The notes: generated by a model from the sequence alone, not told the origin. Positions 8,182 to 18,813 are shown, counted from the first letter of the stretch. The stretch is DNA of 64,000 nt from an uncultured Ruegeria sp. (GCF_947497005.1 NZ_CANMFF010000009.1:124001-188000); one strand, 5' to 3'. Numbers and translations: made by a program.

Positions 8182-8817
8182 ATGCACGATCTGGTCATTT
8201 TCGATTGCGACGGTGTTCTGGTAGACAGCGAGGTAGTCTCGAACCAGGTTCTGGCGGACAATCTGGCGGGCTACGGCCTGCATCTGACGCTGCCTGAATG
8301 TATGTCTCTGTTTGTGGGTGGAACTATGGTAGGGGTGCGCGACAAAGCCCGTGCGATGGGCGCTGATCTGCCAGCTGGTTGGATTGATCAGGTCTATGTC
8401 GAAACCTACGACCGGTTGCGTGCAGGTGTGCCTTTGGTGCCCGGTATCGCAGACCTGCTGGAGAGGCTGGATCAAAAGGGTATCCCCTATTGCGTCGCGT
8501 CGAACGGCAGCCCGGACAAGATGAAGATCACGCTGGGTCAGAACGGGCTTTGGGATCGGTTCAAAGACGTGATGTTCTCGGCCCATGTGCTGGGCACTGG
8601 TAAGCCGGACCCAAAAATGTTCCACTTGGCAGCCCGGCACTTTGGTGCCGAGACCCCAGTGGTCGTTGAAGACAGTCACAACGGCGTCACGGCGGCGATC
8701 CGAGCCGGGATGCGCTGCCTTGCCTACGCACCGCACGGGGGTGGCGACAGTCTGGCCGATCTTGGGGCCGAAGTGATCACGGATATGTCACAGGCGCACC
8801 AGCTGTTGGGACTTTGA
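8182..8817 (+). CDS. HAD-superfamily phosphatase (phosphoglucomutase/phosphatase-like)
   Basis: The 211-residue protein has HAD motif I near the N-terminus (IFDCDGVLVDSE), motif II CVASNGSPDKM, and the motif III/IV lysine and acid pair in GTGKPDPKMFH and VVVEDSHNGVTAA. The four-helix cap after motif I and the VDSE tail of motif I place it in the beta-phosphoglucomutase-like/phosphatase subgroup, which dephosphorylates small sugar or nucleotide phosphates. The exact substrate cannot be read from sequence. It begins 89 bases after rsmD and is followed by a short unannotated-type gene 25 bases on. Confidence 0.85.
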   Translation: MHDLVIFDCDGVLVDSEVVSNQVLADNLAGYGLHLTLPECMSLFVGGTMVGVRDKARAMGADLPAGWIDQVYVETYDRLRAGVPLVPGIADLLERLDQKGIPYCVASNGSPDKMKITLGQNGLWDRFKDVMFSAHVLGTGKPDPKMFHLAARHFGAETPVVVEDSHNGVTAAIRAGMRCLAYAPHGGGDSLADLGAEVITDMSQAHQLLGL

Positions 8818-8842
8818 TCCGAGGCTGTGCTAGGATGCATGC

Positions 8843-9022
8843 ATGGACCGCACCCTGACACCTTTTGTCTGGACGTTTTCCAGCGATGCCGAGGTCAAAA
8901 CGGGACCCGAGTTCAAACCTATGCGTTCGCCCGTGTTCATCCACGACGCGGTCACGCCGTGGGGTGCCGAAACGATGCTGCTGAAGCTCCTGCGCGAACA
9001 GGCTGCCGATCAGGAGGAATAG
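8843..9022 (+). CDS. Small protein of 59 residues, unknown function
   Basis: An ATG at 8843 opens a frame of 59 codons ending at TAG 9020-9022. The product begins MDRTLTPFVWTFSSDAEVK and contains FKPMRSPVFIHDAVTPWGAE, then a leucine-rich and acidic tail. It reads like a soluble cytoplasmic peptide with no signal or membrane segment. The frame is the only sensible coding in this interval, and its residue composition is protein-like rather than shadow-like. It ends 13 bases inside the convergent map gene. There is only weak ribosome-binding sequence (AGGATG about eight bases upstream). I do not recognise the family. Confidence 0.6.
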   Translation: MDRTLTPFVWTFSSDAEVKTGPEFKPMRSPVFIHDAVTPWGAETMLLKLLREQAADQEE

Positions 9023-9822
9023 GTCGGATGGTATTTTCCGCCGGGTGACAAGGTAAAGATCTCGACCCCATCGGCGGTTACACCCACCGAATGCTCGAAC
9101 TGAGCCGACAGCGATTTATCGCGGGTCACGGCTGTCCAGTCATCAGCCAGCGTCTTGGTCTCGGGTCGGCCCAGATTGACCATCGGCTCGATGGTAAAGA
9201 ACATACCCTCTTCCAGAACTGCACCGGTGCCGGGTCGGCCATAATGCAGCACGTTTGGCGGCGCGTGGAACACGCGGCCCAGACCGTGGCCGCAGAAATC
9301 ACGTACAACGCTCATCCGATGTGCTTCGACATAGGCCTGAATGGCGTGGCCGATATCGCCAAAGGTGTTACCTGGCTTGACCATATCGATGCCCTTGAAC
9401 AGCGCGTCATGGGTCACTTGAATCAGACGCTCGGCCTTGCGCGGCAGTTTTCCCGCCACGTACATGCGCGAGGTGTCGCCGAACCAGCCATCGACGATGA
9501 CGGTCACGTCGATGTTCAGGATGTCGCCATCCTTCAGCTTTTTGTCGCCCGGAATGCCATGGCAGACCACATGGTTCACACTGATACAGCTCGCGTGCTG
9601 ATAGCCCTTGTAGCCAATGGTGGCCGAGGTTGCGCCTGCGTCTTCGACCATCTGCGTGATCAGCCCGTCAATCACGCCGGTGGACTGGCCGGGAAAGACA
9701 TGCCCGGCGATATCATCCAGAATCCGCGCCGCCAAAGCGCCCGCCGCGTGCATCCCGGCAAAGTCACCCTGTTCATAGATGCGAATGCCGTCCTTCGTCA
9801 GGCGGCCACGATGCTCTTTCAT
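9010..9822 (-). CDS. map: Type I methionine aminopeptidase
   Basis: The 270-residue enzyme shows the dinuclear-metal ligands of the family. The first Asp is in LNIDVTV, the second in GWFGDTSRM, the His in CGHGLGRVFH, and the Glu residues in FTIEPM and QFEHSVGV. The catalytic His is in SVNHVVCHGIP. It removes N-terminal methionine from nascent proteins and is normally essential. The length matches type Ia enzymes without an N-terminal extension. It is transcribed towards the 59-residue gene and overlaps its 3' end; sfsA, on the same strand, ends 176 bases upstream of the map start. Confidence 0.95.
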   Translation of the reverse strand: MKEHRGRLTKDGIRIYEQGDFAGMHAAGALAARILDDIAGHVFPGQSTGVIDGLITQMVEDAGATSATIGYKGYQHASCISVNHVVCHGIPGDKKLKDGDILNIDVTVIVDGWFGDTSRMYVAGKLPRKAERLIQVTHDALFKGIDMVKPGNTFGDIGHAIQAYVEAHRMSVVRDFCGHGLGRVFHAPPNVLHYGRPGTGAVLEEGMFFTIEPMVNLGRPETKTLADDWTAVTRDKSLSAQFEHSVGVTADGVEIFTLSPGGKYHPTYSS

Positions 9823-9997
9823 CGACGCTAAGCTCCAAATGTTGCGCGCAGCATTCCTTTTACGCTGCTTGTGCAGAAAGTTCCAGAGGGTGCGGGGTCG
9901 CGGGGCGATTCAACGAAAGAAAATGGCATTTACAGAGCCAAGTTCAAGGGCTGCAAAACCTTAGCGTCAAACGAGGCCGGGCCTGCTGAATTCCTAC

Positions 9998-10699
9998 TCA
10001 GTCGGCCAGTCGTGCATCAGCCACGCAAATACCCCCCGGCGAAATGCGCGTCCCGTAAATCAACCGTTCAACACCCCGAGCTTGCGCAGCTTCAAATGCT
10101 GCCGCGTAAACCGGATCAATATCTGCAGCCAACGCAAACCGGGCACAATCCGTCCGTTGCACAAGATACAGCATGATCGCCCGATGACCTTGTGCCGCCA
10201 TTGTCGCCAGCTCGCCCAGATGCTTGGTGCCGCGGGCTGTGACACTGTCGGGAAACTCGGCCAGACCGGATTGGCGGGACAGGGTCACGCTTTTGACTTC
10301 GACATAGGCATCCGGCAGGTCCGGCCCGGTCAACAGGAAATCGATGCGGCTGTTTTCGCCGTACTTTACTTCGGGCCGGACGGTGTCATAGGCGGCAAAC
10401 TCGGGAATCTCACCTGCTTCCAATGCGGCGCGCAGCGCCCGGTTCGGGACCGAGGTATCGACGCCGGTAAAATGCCCGTTCTCGTGATCGACCAGCCGCC
10501 AGCCAAATTTCAGCTTTTTCTTCGGATCATCGTTGGGTTCCAGCCAGATCTTTTCGCCCGGCTCAGCCAGCCCCATCATCGACCCCGGATTGGCGCAATG
10601 GGCGGTAACCTCTCGCCCATCTTCAAGCGTGCAATCGGCCAGAAAGCGTTTGTAGCGACGGATCAGGCGGGCGGGGACAAGAGGGGTTTCAAAACGCAT
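9998..10699 (-). CDS. sfsA: SfsA, putative DNA-binding / nuclease-like protein
   Basis: The start is placed at ATG 10699, where the protein opens MRFETPLVPARLIRRYKRFL, the usual SfsA beginning. The 233-residue product keeps the N-terminal OB-like part (HCANPGSMMGL) and the nuclease-fold core with RIDFLL and YVEVKSVTL, a PD-(D/E)xK-like arrangement. E. coli SfsA was described as a sugar-fermentation stimulator that binds DNA; its true activity is unsettled. It is divergent from the cinA-like gene with 50 bases between starts. Confidence 0.9.
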   Translation of the reverse strand: MRFETPLVPARLIRRYKRFLADCTLEDGREVTAHCANPGSMMGLAEPGEKIWLEPNDDPKKKLKFGWRLVDHENGHFTGVDTSVPNRALRAALEAGEIPEFAAYDTVRPEVKYGENSRIDFLLTGPDLPDAYVEVKSVTLSRQSGLAEFPDSVTARGTKHLGELATMAAQGHRAIMLYLVQRTDCARFALAADIDPVYAAAFEAAQARGVERLIYGTRISPGGICVADARLAD

Positions 10700-10749
10700 G
10701 GGTGACGGCCTATACCTGCCCCTACGGACGATCAAGAGGGGAGAGCGCC

Positions 10750-11472
10750 ATGGCCAATCCAACCGCAGCAATGCTGGTGATCGGGGATGAAATCCTGTCG
10801 GGCCGAACCCGCGATGCGAATATGCATTTTCTGGCACAGGAGCTGGCAAAACACGGCATCGACCTGAAAGAGGTTCGTATTGTCAGCGATGACGCCCCCG
10901 CCATCGAAACAACAGTCAAAGCGCTGTCCCTCACTTATGACAACGTCTTCACCAGCGGCGGTATCGGTCCGACCCATGATGATATCACCGCCGATTGCAT
11001 CGCCCGTGCTTTTGACACACCGATTGACGTGCGCGACGACGCGCGTGCGCTGTTGCAAGCGCACTACGACAAATCCGGGCTGGAACTTAACGCGGCCCGC
11101 CTACGCATGGCGCGCATTCCGGATGGTGCGGCGCTGATCGACAACCCGGTCTCGACCGCGCCGGGGTTCACCATTTCAAATGTGCATGTGATGGCCGGAG
11201 TACCGTCGGTTTTTCAGGCAATGGTGGCCAGCGTCCTGCCAACCTTGACAGGTGGCAGCCCCCTGCTGTCGCAAACGTTGCGCGTGGATCGCGGTGAGGG
11301 TGATATCGCGGCAATTCTGTCCACACTGGCCGAGGATTTCAGCGAGCTTTCCATTGGCTGCTATCCGTTCCAGATCAACGGTGCCTTTGGCGCCAACGTG
11401 GTCGTGCGCGGTACTGATGGTGGACGAATTGACGCCGCCACAACCCGATTGGCGAAAGAGCTTGAGCTTTGA
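10750..11472 (+). CDS. CinA-like molybdopterin-binding-domain protein
   Basis: I use ATG 10750, where the typical MLVIGDEILSGRTRDAN motif begins eight residues in. The 240-residue product is the stand-alone MoCF-type domain of the competence/damage-inducible protein CinA: FTSGGIGPTHDDITADCIA in the middle and NPVSTAPGF near residue 130. It lacks the C-terminal amidohydrolase domain that deamidates NMN in full CinA. Members of this short form may act in nucleotide repair (ADP-ribose pyrophosphatase-like), but this is not established. A TTG-started GNAT gene overlaps its stop. Confidence 0.85.
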   Translation: MANPTAAMLVIGDEILSGRTRDANMHFLAQELAKHGIDLKEVRIVSDDAPAIETTVKALSLTYDNVFTSGGIGPTHDDITADCIARAFDTPIDVRDDARALLQAHYDKSGLELNAARLRMARIPDGAALIDNPVSTAPGFTISNVHVMAGVPSVFQAMVASVLPTLTGGSPLLSQTLRVDRGEGDIAAILSTLAEDFSELSIGCYPFQINGAFGANVVVRGTDGGRIDAATTRLAKELEL

Positions 11473-12179
11473 GCCTCAACTGGGCGGATATTGTCGATGG
11501 CACCTGGCCTGCAGCGGGGTATGAGACGCTTGGCCCGTTTCAATTGCGCGCAGGGCAGGGTGGAGGATCGCGCGTCTCTGCCGCCAGCGCGCTATCCACG
11601 GCGACCGACGCGGACATCGACGCTGCCGAGGCCGCGATGCAGGCCATGGGGCAGAACAGCATCTTCTGTCTGCGACCGGGGGATGAGGCCCTGGATGCGC
11701 AGTTGGCTCTCCGGGGGTATGATATTCTGGATCCGGTCAACATTTACGTTTGCCCTGCCGTTCAACTGGCAGATCAACCGATCCCTCCGGTCATGGTTTT
11801 TTCTGTCTGGGAACCACTTGAGATCATGCGTGAAATCTGGGCAACTGCCGGTATCGGACCCGAGCGGCTGGCGGTGATGCAGCGTGCCAAGGGGCCTAAA
11901 ACCAGCCTATTGTTGCGCCACAATGACAAACCCAGCGGAGTGGCCTTCGTGGCGATGCATGGTGAGGTTGCAATGGTCCACGCACTTGAAATCCTGCCCG
12001 AGCACCGCCGTCATGGATTGGGCCATTGGACGATGCGTGCCGCTGCGATCTGGGCGCGCGACAACGGCGCTCAAAGCCTCAGCGTGATCTGCACAAAAGC
12101 CAATGAGGGCGCCAATGGTCTTTATCGCGCCCTCGGGATGGAGATCGCGGGCGAATACCATTACCGTCACCTTGTCTGA
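11469..12179 (+). CDS. GNAT-family N-acetyltransferase
   Basis: The 236-residue product starts with TTG overlapping the previous TGA. The catalytic half is C-terminal: VHALEILPEHRRHGLG carries the acetyl-CoA pyrophosphate-binding R-x-x-G-x-G/A-type loop, and SVICTKANEGANGLYRALGM is the last GNAT helix and strand. The N-terminal 100 residues are a degenerate GNAT-like half. The substrate is unknown; it may acetylate a small amine or a protein N-terminus. It belongs to a tight four-gene set (cinA-like, GNAT, AhpD-like, OmpA-like) on the plus strand. Confidence 0.82.
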   Translation: MSLNWADIVDGTWPAAGYETLGPFQLRAGQGGGSRVSAASALSTATDADIDAAEAAMQAMGQNSIFCLRPGDEALDAQLALRGYDILDPVNIYVCPAVQLADQPIPPVMVFSVWEPLEIMREIWATAGIGPERLAVMQRAKGPKTSLLLRHNDKPSGVAFVAMHGEVAMVHALEILPEHRRHGLGHWTMRAAAIWARDNGAQSLSVICTKANEGANGLYRALGMEIAGEYHYRHLV

Positions 12180-12194
12180 ACCGAAGAGGCCTCC

Positions 12195-12767
12195 GTGACA
12201 CAAAAAGACATGCCTACCGCGCTGAACCTGCCCATGGTTGATCCACTGCCGCCGGAAACGCAGAAGTACTTTGATATCTGCGTCGAAAAACTGGGCATGA
12301 TTCCGAATGTGCTGAAAGCCAACGCGTTCGATATAGATAAGCTGAACGCTTTCGCCGCGATGTATAACGATCTGATGCTGGCTGACAGCGGATTGTCCAA
12401 GTTGGAGCGTGAGATGATCGCCGTGGTCGTCTCGTCGATCAACAAGTGTTTCTACTGCCTGGTCGCGCATGGTGCGGCGGTGCGGCAGCTCTCGGGCAAT
12501 CCGCAACTGGGTGAGATGCTGGTGATGAACTATCGCGTCGCGCCGCTGGAACCTCGTCAACGGGAGATGCTGGACTTTGCCGCCAAGATGACCACAGCCA
12601 GCGCCGAAATCGAAGAGCCCGACCGCCAGAGCTTGCGTGACGTGGGATTCACCGACCGCGACATCTGGGACATTGCCAATGTCACCGGGTTTTTCAACAT
12701 GTCCAACCGGGTGGCCAGCGCAACCGCAATGGTGCCCAACGAAGAATATCACGCGCAGTTTCGATGA
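12195..12767 (+). CDS. Peroxidase-related AhpD/carboxymuconolactone-decarboxylase-fold protein
   Basis: The 190-residue product has the AhpD-type redox motif CFYC followed by LVAHGAAV, preceded by LSKLEREMIAVVVS, the helical motif of the CMD/AhpD fold. This matches the family of uncharacterised peroxidase-related enzymes of about 180-190 residues. The CxxC-x3-H arrangement supports peroxide reduction with a thiol partner, not decarboxylation. The start could be GTG 12195 or ATG 12210; the first has better spacing to AGAGGCC. Its stop overlaps the OmpA-like gene by four bases. Confidence 0.85.
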   Translation: MTQKDMPTALNLPMVDPLPPETQKYFDICVEKLGMIPNVLKANAFDIDKLNAFAAMYNDLMLADSGLSKLEREMIAVVVSSINKCFYCLVAHGAAVRQLSGNPQLGEMLVMNYRVAPLEPRQREMLDFAAKMTTASAEIEEPDRQSLRDVGFTDRDIWDIANVTGFFNMSNRVASATAMVPNEEYHAQFR

Positions 12768-13666
12768 TCCGACCAGCTGCCCTTTTTGCTTTGCTTTTGA
12801 CAGGACCGGTTCTGGCGCAGGACCTGACCTTGCCAGCCAGTGCCCGACAAATCAGCGACCGAACCTCGCCGCTGGACAGTTATGATCTGCCGACAGGCCC
12901 GTATGCGAATGGCTCAGTGCCTGCTGACATGTTCGAAGGCCGGGTTGAGCGCTATACGTGGCGGCTTCAGGCGGGGTCCAGCACGACCTTGCAGCTTCTC
13001 GCCCCGCTGCGGGATCAGATTGAGGCGCAGGGGTACAAGATTCTGTTCGAATGCGACGCGCGGGCTTGTGGTGGGTTCGACTTCCGCTTTGGCACCGAGG
13101 TTGTGCCAACCCCGGACATGTACGTTGCCATTCAGGATTACCGGTTTTTATCGGCTACCAAAGGGCCAGTTGCTCTTAGCCTGCTGGTCAGCCGCAACTC
13201 TCCGGACGGCTATGTCCAGATGATTCGGGTGACGCCTCAGGATGCGCCGGACCCGGATCCCGTGGTGGTCGAGCAGGCGGTGGAGGGTGCGGTGGGGGTG
13301 CTGGACGCTCTGACGACAACAGGCCACGTAATCCTGGACGACCTTCATTTTCCGTCAGGTGAAGTCGCATTGGGCGAGGGTCCGTTTGGCTCGCTGACCC
13401 TGTTGGCCGGATATCTGGCCGATAATCCGAACGCGAGGCTGGCGCTGGTGGGGCATACAGATGATACCGGCGCGCTACAGGCAAATATTGCGGTCAGCAA
13501 AAGCCGGGCCGAGGCGGTACGAACCCGCCTGATCGATGCGCATGGCGTGGCCTCAGACCGCATCGAAGCGCAGGGCGTGGGCTATCTGTCTCCGATCACG
13601 TCGAACGCAACGCCCGAAGGGCGCGACCTGAACCGCCGTGTCGAAGCGGTTTTGCTGGTCAATTGA
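12764..13666 (+). CDS. OmpA-family envelope protein
   Basis: The 300-residue product has a Sec signal (MIRPAALFALLLTGPVLA), a beta-rich middle domain of about 170 residues, and a C-terminal OmpA peptidoglycan-binding domain. That domain runs from LDDLHFPSGEVALGEG through LALVGHTDDTG and SKSRAEAVRTRLI to a GRDLNRRVE motif carrying the conserved arginines. The NPNARLALVGHTD and NRRVE motifs are the family signature for binding meso-diaminopimelate. It is likely periplasmic or outer-membrane associated. It ends the cinA-like operon. Confidence 0.88.
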   Translation: MIRPAALFALLLTGPVLAQDLTLPASARQISDRTSPLDSYDLPTGPYANGSVPADMFEGRVERYTWRLQAGSSTTLQLLAPLRDQIEAQGYKILFECDARACGGFDFRFGTEVVPTPDMYVAIQDYRFLSATKGPVALSLLVSRNSPDGYVQMIRVTPQDAPDPDPVVVEQAVEGAVGVLDALTTTGHVILDDLHFPSGEVALGEGPFGSLTLLAGYLADNPNARLALVGHTDDTGALQANIAVSKSRAEAVRTRLIDAHGVASDRIEAQGVGYLSPITSNATPEGRDLNRRVEAVLLVN

Positions 13667-13690
13667 ACTTGCAAAGCCGGGTGGCAGGGC

Positions 13691-13722
13691 AAAAAAAAGA
13701 CCCGCACTTTTACATGCGGGCC
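13691..13722 (-). terminator. Rho-independent terminator of the LysR gene
   Basis: On the minus strand a stem CCCGCA/TGCGGG is followed by TCTTTTTTTT. It lies 24 bases beyond the LysR stop. On the plus strand there is no T-run, so it serves only the leftward gene. Confidence 0.85.
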
Positions 13723-13745
13723 ACAGGGAGGTCTTCAGGGAGAAA

Positions 13746-14651
13746 TTACCAGTCCATCGGACCCTTCTCGTGGAAGGCGTCGACGAGGAAATCAATGAAA
13801 GCGCGTACTTTGGGTTGTGTGAAACGGCCTGGCGGGTAGACGGCGTAAATGCCCTGAACCTCGTCCGGCAGGGACGGCATAGCATCGACAACCAACCCCG
13901 CTTGCAGGGCCTCAGCATAAAGGTAACTTGGCAGATAGGCGATCCCAAGGCCGGAAACGGCCGCGTTCAGCAGGGATTGCCCGTCATTCACGCTTAGCCA
14001 GCCCGCAGTGCGCACCTGACGCTTTTCACCGGACGGTGCGGTCAGCTTCCAGACATTGCCCGAAGACTGGCTGGAATAGTGCAGCAGCTTGTGTTCGTTC
14101 AGATCGTCGATCTTTTGTGGACGGCCAAATCTTTCAATATAGCTGGGCGCTGCTACCATGCGTTTGACCGTTTCGGTCAATTTGCGTGCACGTAGCGTAC
14201 TGTCTTCCAGCTCGCCAATGCGCACGGCCACGTCAAATCCTTCGGAAATCAGTTCGACATAACGGTTGTTCAGTACCATGTTCACGGTGATGTCTGGGAA
14301 GGCCGCGAGAAATTCGGACAGGACGGGCGACAGATGATTGACGCCGAAATCCGTGGCAACACTGATGCGCAAAAGACCAGACGGAGCCGATTGCATGGAC
14401 GTTACCAGTGAATCCGCCTCACCCGCGTCATTCAGAACGCGACGCGCCCGGTCATAATACGCCAAACCGATTTCCGTTGGTGACACCCGGCGCGTGGTAC
14501 GATTCAACAGCCGCGCCCCCAGCCGCGCTTCGAGGCTCGAGACGTGTTTGGACACGGCTGACTTGGAGATGCCCATCTTTTTGGCCGCGTCGGTGAAGCC
14601 ACCCTGGTCCACCACATTGGCGAAGGCTTCCATTTCGGTCAGTCGGTCCAT
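13746..14651 (-). CDS. LysR-family transcriptional regulator (CrgA-like)
   Basis: The start is ATG 14651, where the winged HTH begins (MDRLTEMEAFANVVDQGGFT); the helix-turn-helix reads KKMGISKSAVSKHVSSLE. The 301-residue length is standard, and the C-terminal effector domain contains VAVRIGELEDS, typical of the CrgA/AaeR-like group. The gene points away from a DUF4399 gene, which is 227 bases off in the other orientation and could be a target. The ligand cannot be inferred. A rho-independent terminator follows. Confidence 0.92.
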   Translation of the reverse strand: MDRLTEMEAFANVVDQGGFTDAAKKMGISKSAVSKHVSSLEARLGARLLNRTTRRVSPTEIGLAYYDRARRVLNDAGEADSLVTSMQSAPSGLLRISVATDFGVNHLSPVLSEFLAAFPDITVNMVLNNRYVELISEGFDVAVRIGELEDSTLRARKLTETVKRMVAAPSYIERFGRPQKIDDLNEHKLLHYSSQSSGNVWKLTAPSGEKRQVRTAGWLSVNDGQSLLNAAVSGLGIAYLPSYLYAEALQAGLVVDAMPSLPDEVQGIYAVYPPGRFTQPKVRAFIDFLVDAFHEKGPMDW

Positions 14652-14878
14652 ACTCGTTCCCCAGATCTTGATTTCCGTCCTGACTATGGCGCTGAATCTG
14701 GGCGGAAACGCGGCAGACATGGGATAATATCAGGGATTTGAATCGGATCGTTTGCGTATGAGAAACGCAGAAACAGTGGTTTCCAATCTAGCGTCAGACC
14801 TTGTGATGCTGTGTTTTTCAGTCAATCGCGCTAAGCTGTTAAATTGAGAATGGCTTTTTTGTGACAAGGGAGGAGATC

Positions 14879-15319
14879 ATGAAGACCTTTTTCGCCATTG
14901 CTGCTCTTTGCCTATCGGTCGGCGTTGCACAGGCCGGAGGAGAGACGCCATCGAATCCTGACGCAAAGGTCTATTTCGTCAACCTGTCCGATGGTGACAC
15001 CGTACAATCACCTGTCACGGTCGTCTTTGGCCTCAGCGGCATGGGCGTTGCCCCTGCCGGGACCGAGAAGGAAAACACCGGCCACCACCATCTGCTGATC
15101 GACCGTCCCCCGCTGGGCGAGGGCGAGGATGGCCCGGATGAGCTGGCCTATGGCCTGCCGTCCGACGAAAGCCACATGCATTTTGGCGGTGGCCAGACCG
15201 AGGTAACGCTGGATCTGCCCCCTGGTCAGCATACGTTGCAACTGGTTCTGGGCGACGCGGGGCACGTGCCACACGCCACTCCGATCGTATCCAAGGTGAT
15301 CACGATTACGGTCGAGTAG
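14879..15319 (+). CDS. DUF4399 periplasmic protein
   Basis: AGGAG lies four bases upstream of ATG 14879, and the protein opens with a Sec signal ending VGVAQA. The 146-residue product is a DUF4399 protein: it has SDGDTVQSPVTVVFGLSGMGV, a His cluster GHHHLLID, SDESHMHFGGGQTE, and PPGQHTLQLVLGD with HVPH near the end. The histidines hint at metal binding, but the function is unknown. The fold is probably an immunoglobulin-like sandwich. It is divergent from the LysR gene. Confidence 0.85.
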   Translation: MKTFFAIAALCLSVGVAQAGGETPSNPDAKVYFVNLSDGDTVQSPVTVVFGLSGMGVAPAGTEKENTGHHHLLIDRPPLGEGEDGPDELAYGLPSDESHMHFGGGQTEVTLDLPPGQHTLQLVLGDAGHVPHATPIVSKVITITVE

Positions 15320-15343
15320 TCCGTGCCCACATCTTCGTCGAAT

Positions 15344-15721
15344 CTATGCGGCGGCGGGCAATAGGAAAACGCCCCGTGCCAGCGCTGAATTCAGCCGTTC
15401 CTTTGTATACCATTGGTCAAGCACGGTGTTGGCCATCAAATCGGGATTTCCCTGTGTGAATCTCTCAAAGTCGTCGGTTTGAGTATATGCCAGACGCTCT
15501 GCGATCAGACTCATGAAGGCGTAAGTGATCGTCAGATTGAACTTGTCCGGGGCGCCCGCCTTGGCCGCAAGCGTGCGGATTCCCTTGGCGTATATCGTGG
15601 CCGCATCGATGAAATCATATTTGCGCAACAGATCGTATGCGACCTGCACATGCTCGACATGTCCGAACGTCGTGTTGTCGATGGCGTGTGCCTCAAACGC
15701 ATTGGTGATATCGGCGTTCAT
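15344..15721 (-). CDS. Conserved hypothetical protein, helical
   Basis: The 125-residue product has no signal or membrane segment and looks mostly alpha-helical. Notable pieces are FGHVEHVQVAYDLLRKYDF near residue 20, AKGIRTLAAKAG, and a C-terminal LDQWYTKERLNSALARGVF. I do not recognise the family. It is translationally coupled (ATGA overlap) to the ribbon-helix-helix-like gene upstream and shares its promoter, so the pair could act together, for example as a regulator and its effector or modifier. The HVEH motif could bind a metal. Confidence 0.7.
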   Translation of the reverse strand: MNADITNAFEAHAIDNTTFGHVEHVQVAYDLLRKYDFIDAATIYAKGIRTLAAKAGAPDKFNLTITYAFMSLIAERLAYTQTDDFERFTQGNPDLMANTVLDQWYTKERLNSALARGVFLLPAAA

Positions 15722-15969
15722 TCTCCGTCCTCCTTGAAACGGTGACTGTCCTCGGCAGTCCAGTCGAGGTCATAGACATTTTTGAGCTGTTTGATTTTTT
15801 CCAACGTTTCCTCGGAAAACGCCGGTTTGTTTTCAAAGCTGTGCAGGGCGATGCCCTCGATCAGATCACCAAGGGTCATGTCCAGCGACTCCGCCAACCC
15901 TTTGAGGACTTTCAGCAGGCGCTTTTCGATTCGAATTCCTGTCTGGGTGCGTTCTAACTTTAGACTCAT
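15718..15969 (-). CDS. Small ribbon-helix-helix-like protein, possible autoregulator
   Basis: The 83-residue product has a short basic beta-like stretch (LERTQTGIRIEKRLLKVLK) followed by two helices (GLAESLDMTLGDLIEGIALHSFE), the order expected of a CopG/Arc-type ribbon-helix-helix DNA-binding protein. A polar tail follows. I infer, but cannot prove, DNA binding. Upstream there is a perfect TTGACA box and a palindrome ATGTAC-N4-GTACAT within the promoter spacer, which suits autorepression. There is no ribosome-binding site and the likely transcript start is near the ATG, so translation may be leaderless. It overlaps the next gene by four bases. Confidence 0.65.
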   Translation of the reverse strand: MSLKLERTQTGIRIEKRLLKVLKGLAESLDMTLGDLIEGIALHSFENKPAFSEETLEKIKQLKNVYDLDWTAEDSHRFKEDGE

Positions 15970-15975
15970 ATGTTA

Positions 15976-16004
15976 TATATGTACGTAAGTACATTAAGTG
16001 TCAA
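15976..16004 (-). promoter_or_regulatory. Promoter with embedded palindromic operator
   Basis: On the minus strand TTGACA (15999-16004) is followed by an AT-rich -10 region within ACATATATAAC. Between them lies ATGTAC-N4-GTACAT (15979-15994). Both halves also fit ATGT-N8-ACAT, the spacing known for PadR-type operators. The -10 region ends only a few bases before the start codon at 15969. Confidence 0.65.
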
Positions 16005-16010
16005 GCAACA

Positions 16011-16042
16011 CCAAATAAAGCCGCCTCTTTCGAGACGGCTTC
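16011..16042 (-). terminator. Terminator after fadH
   Basis: On the minus strand AAGCCG-TCTC and GAGG-CGGCTT form a stem with a GAAA loop, followed by TTATTT. It lies about 27 bases beyond the fadH stop. Confidence 0.75.
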
Positions 16043-16068
16043 CCTTGGTGCAAATTGGGGTCGTTGGG

Positions 16069-18168
<2,100 letters not shown>

Positions 18169-18233
18169 TCACCCCCTTTGCTGTGGCACCGACGATTGCT
18201 AGAGGTGGGCGGAACAACCCGATGAGGCCGAGC

Positions 18234-18722
18234 ATGACCCCCGAAGAAATCGCCAAATTGCCCTATCGCCCCTGTGTCGGGCTGATGCTGATGAATGCCG
18301 AGGGCAAGATTTTCGTGGGCCAGCGCAATGATCGCCACAAGAACGCCTGGCAAATGCCTCAGGGCGGCGTGGACAAGGGCGAAGACCCGCGCGATGCCGC
18401 CCTGCGTGAGCTGTGGGAAGAAACCGGCGTTACCGCCGATCTGGTCGAGATCGTGACCGAAACAGACGGCTGGCTGGCCTACGATCTGCCCCATGACATC
18501 GTGCCCAAGATCTGGAAGGGCCGCTATCGCGGGCAAGAGCAGAAATGGTACTTGCTGCGCTTCACAGGCCGGGACGATCAGGTCGACATTGAAACCCAGC
18601 ATCCCGAATTCACCCGCTGGAAATGGCAGGACCCTGCGCGCCTGATCGATGAAATCGTGCCTTTCAAACGGGATGTGTATGAAAAGGTCGTCGCCGCATT
18701 CGCCGACCATCTTGGCCGGTAA
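18234..18722 (+). CDS. rppH: RNA pyrophosphohydrolase RppH (Nudix)
   Basis: The 162-residue product from ATG 18234 opens [19 protein letters not shown], typical of alphaproteobacterial RppH. The Nudix box is [20 protein letters not shown] followed by TGV, with all metal-binding glutamates. FRVNQKY-type RppH features appear in [13 protein letters not shown] and the C-terminal [14 protein letters not shown]. It removes pyrophosphate from 5'-triphosphate mRNA ends and starts decay; the same family also cleaves dinucleoside polyphosphates. ATG 18222 is an alternative start that would add four residues. It is divergent from fadH. Confidence 0.92.
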   Translation: MTPEEIAKLPYRPCVGLMLMNAEGKIFVGQRNDRHKNAWQMPQGGVDKGEDPRDAALRELWEETGVTADLVEIVTETDGWLAYDLPHDIVPKIWKGRYRGQEQKWYLLRFTGRDDQVDIETQHPEFTRWKWQDPARLIDEIVPFKRDVYEKVVAAFADHLGR

Positions 18723-18813
18723 GCCCCTTCAGATTTCACTGCTGGCTCGCTGAACCGCACGTTGCCGTGAGGGGGCGTGGTTTGACACTGCGGGCATCTC
18801 TAGCTTGGTGCCC

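Noticed and set aside
9823..9997. Gap between sfsA and map as a possible RNA gene
   Set aside because: No conserved stem or promoter pair was found.
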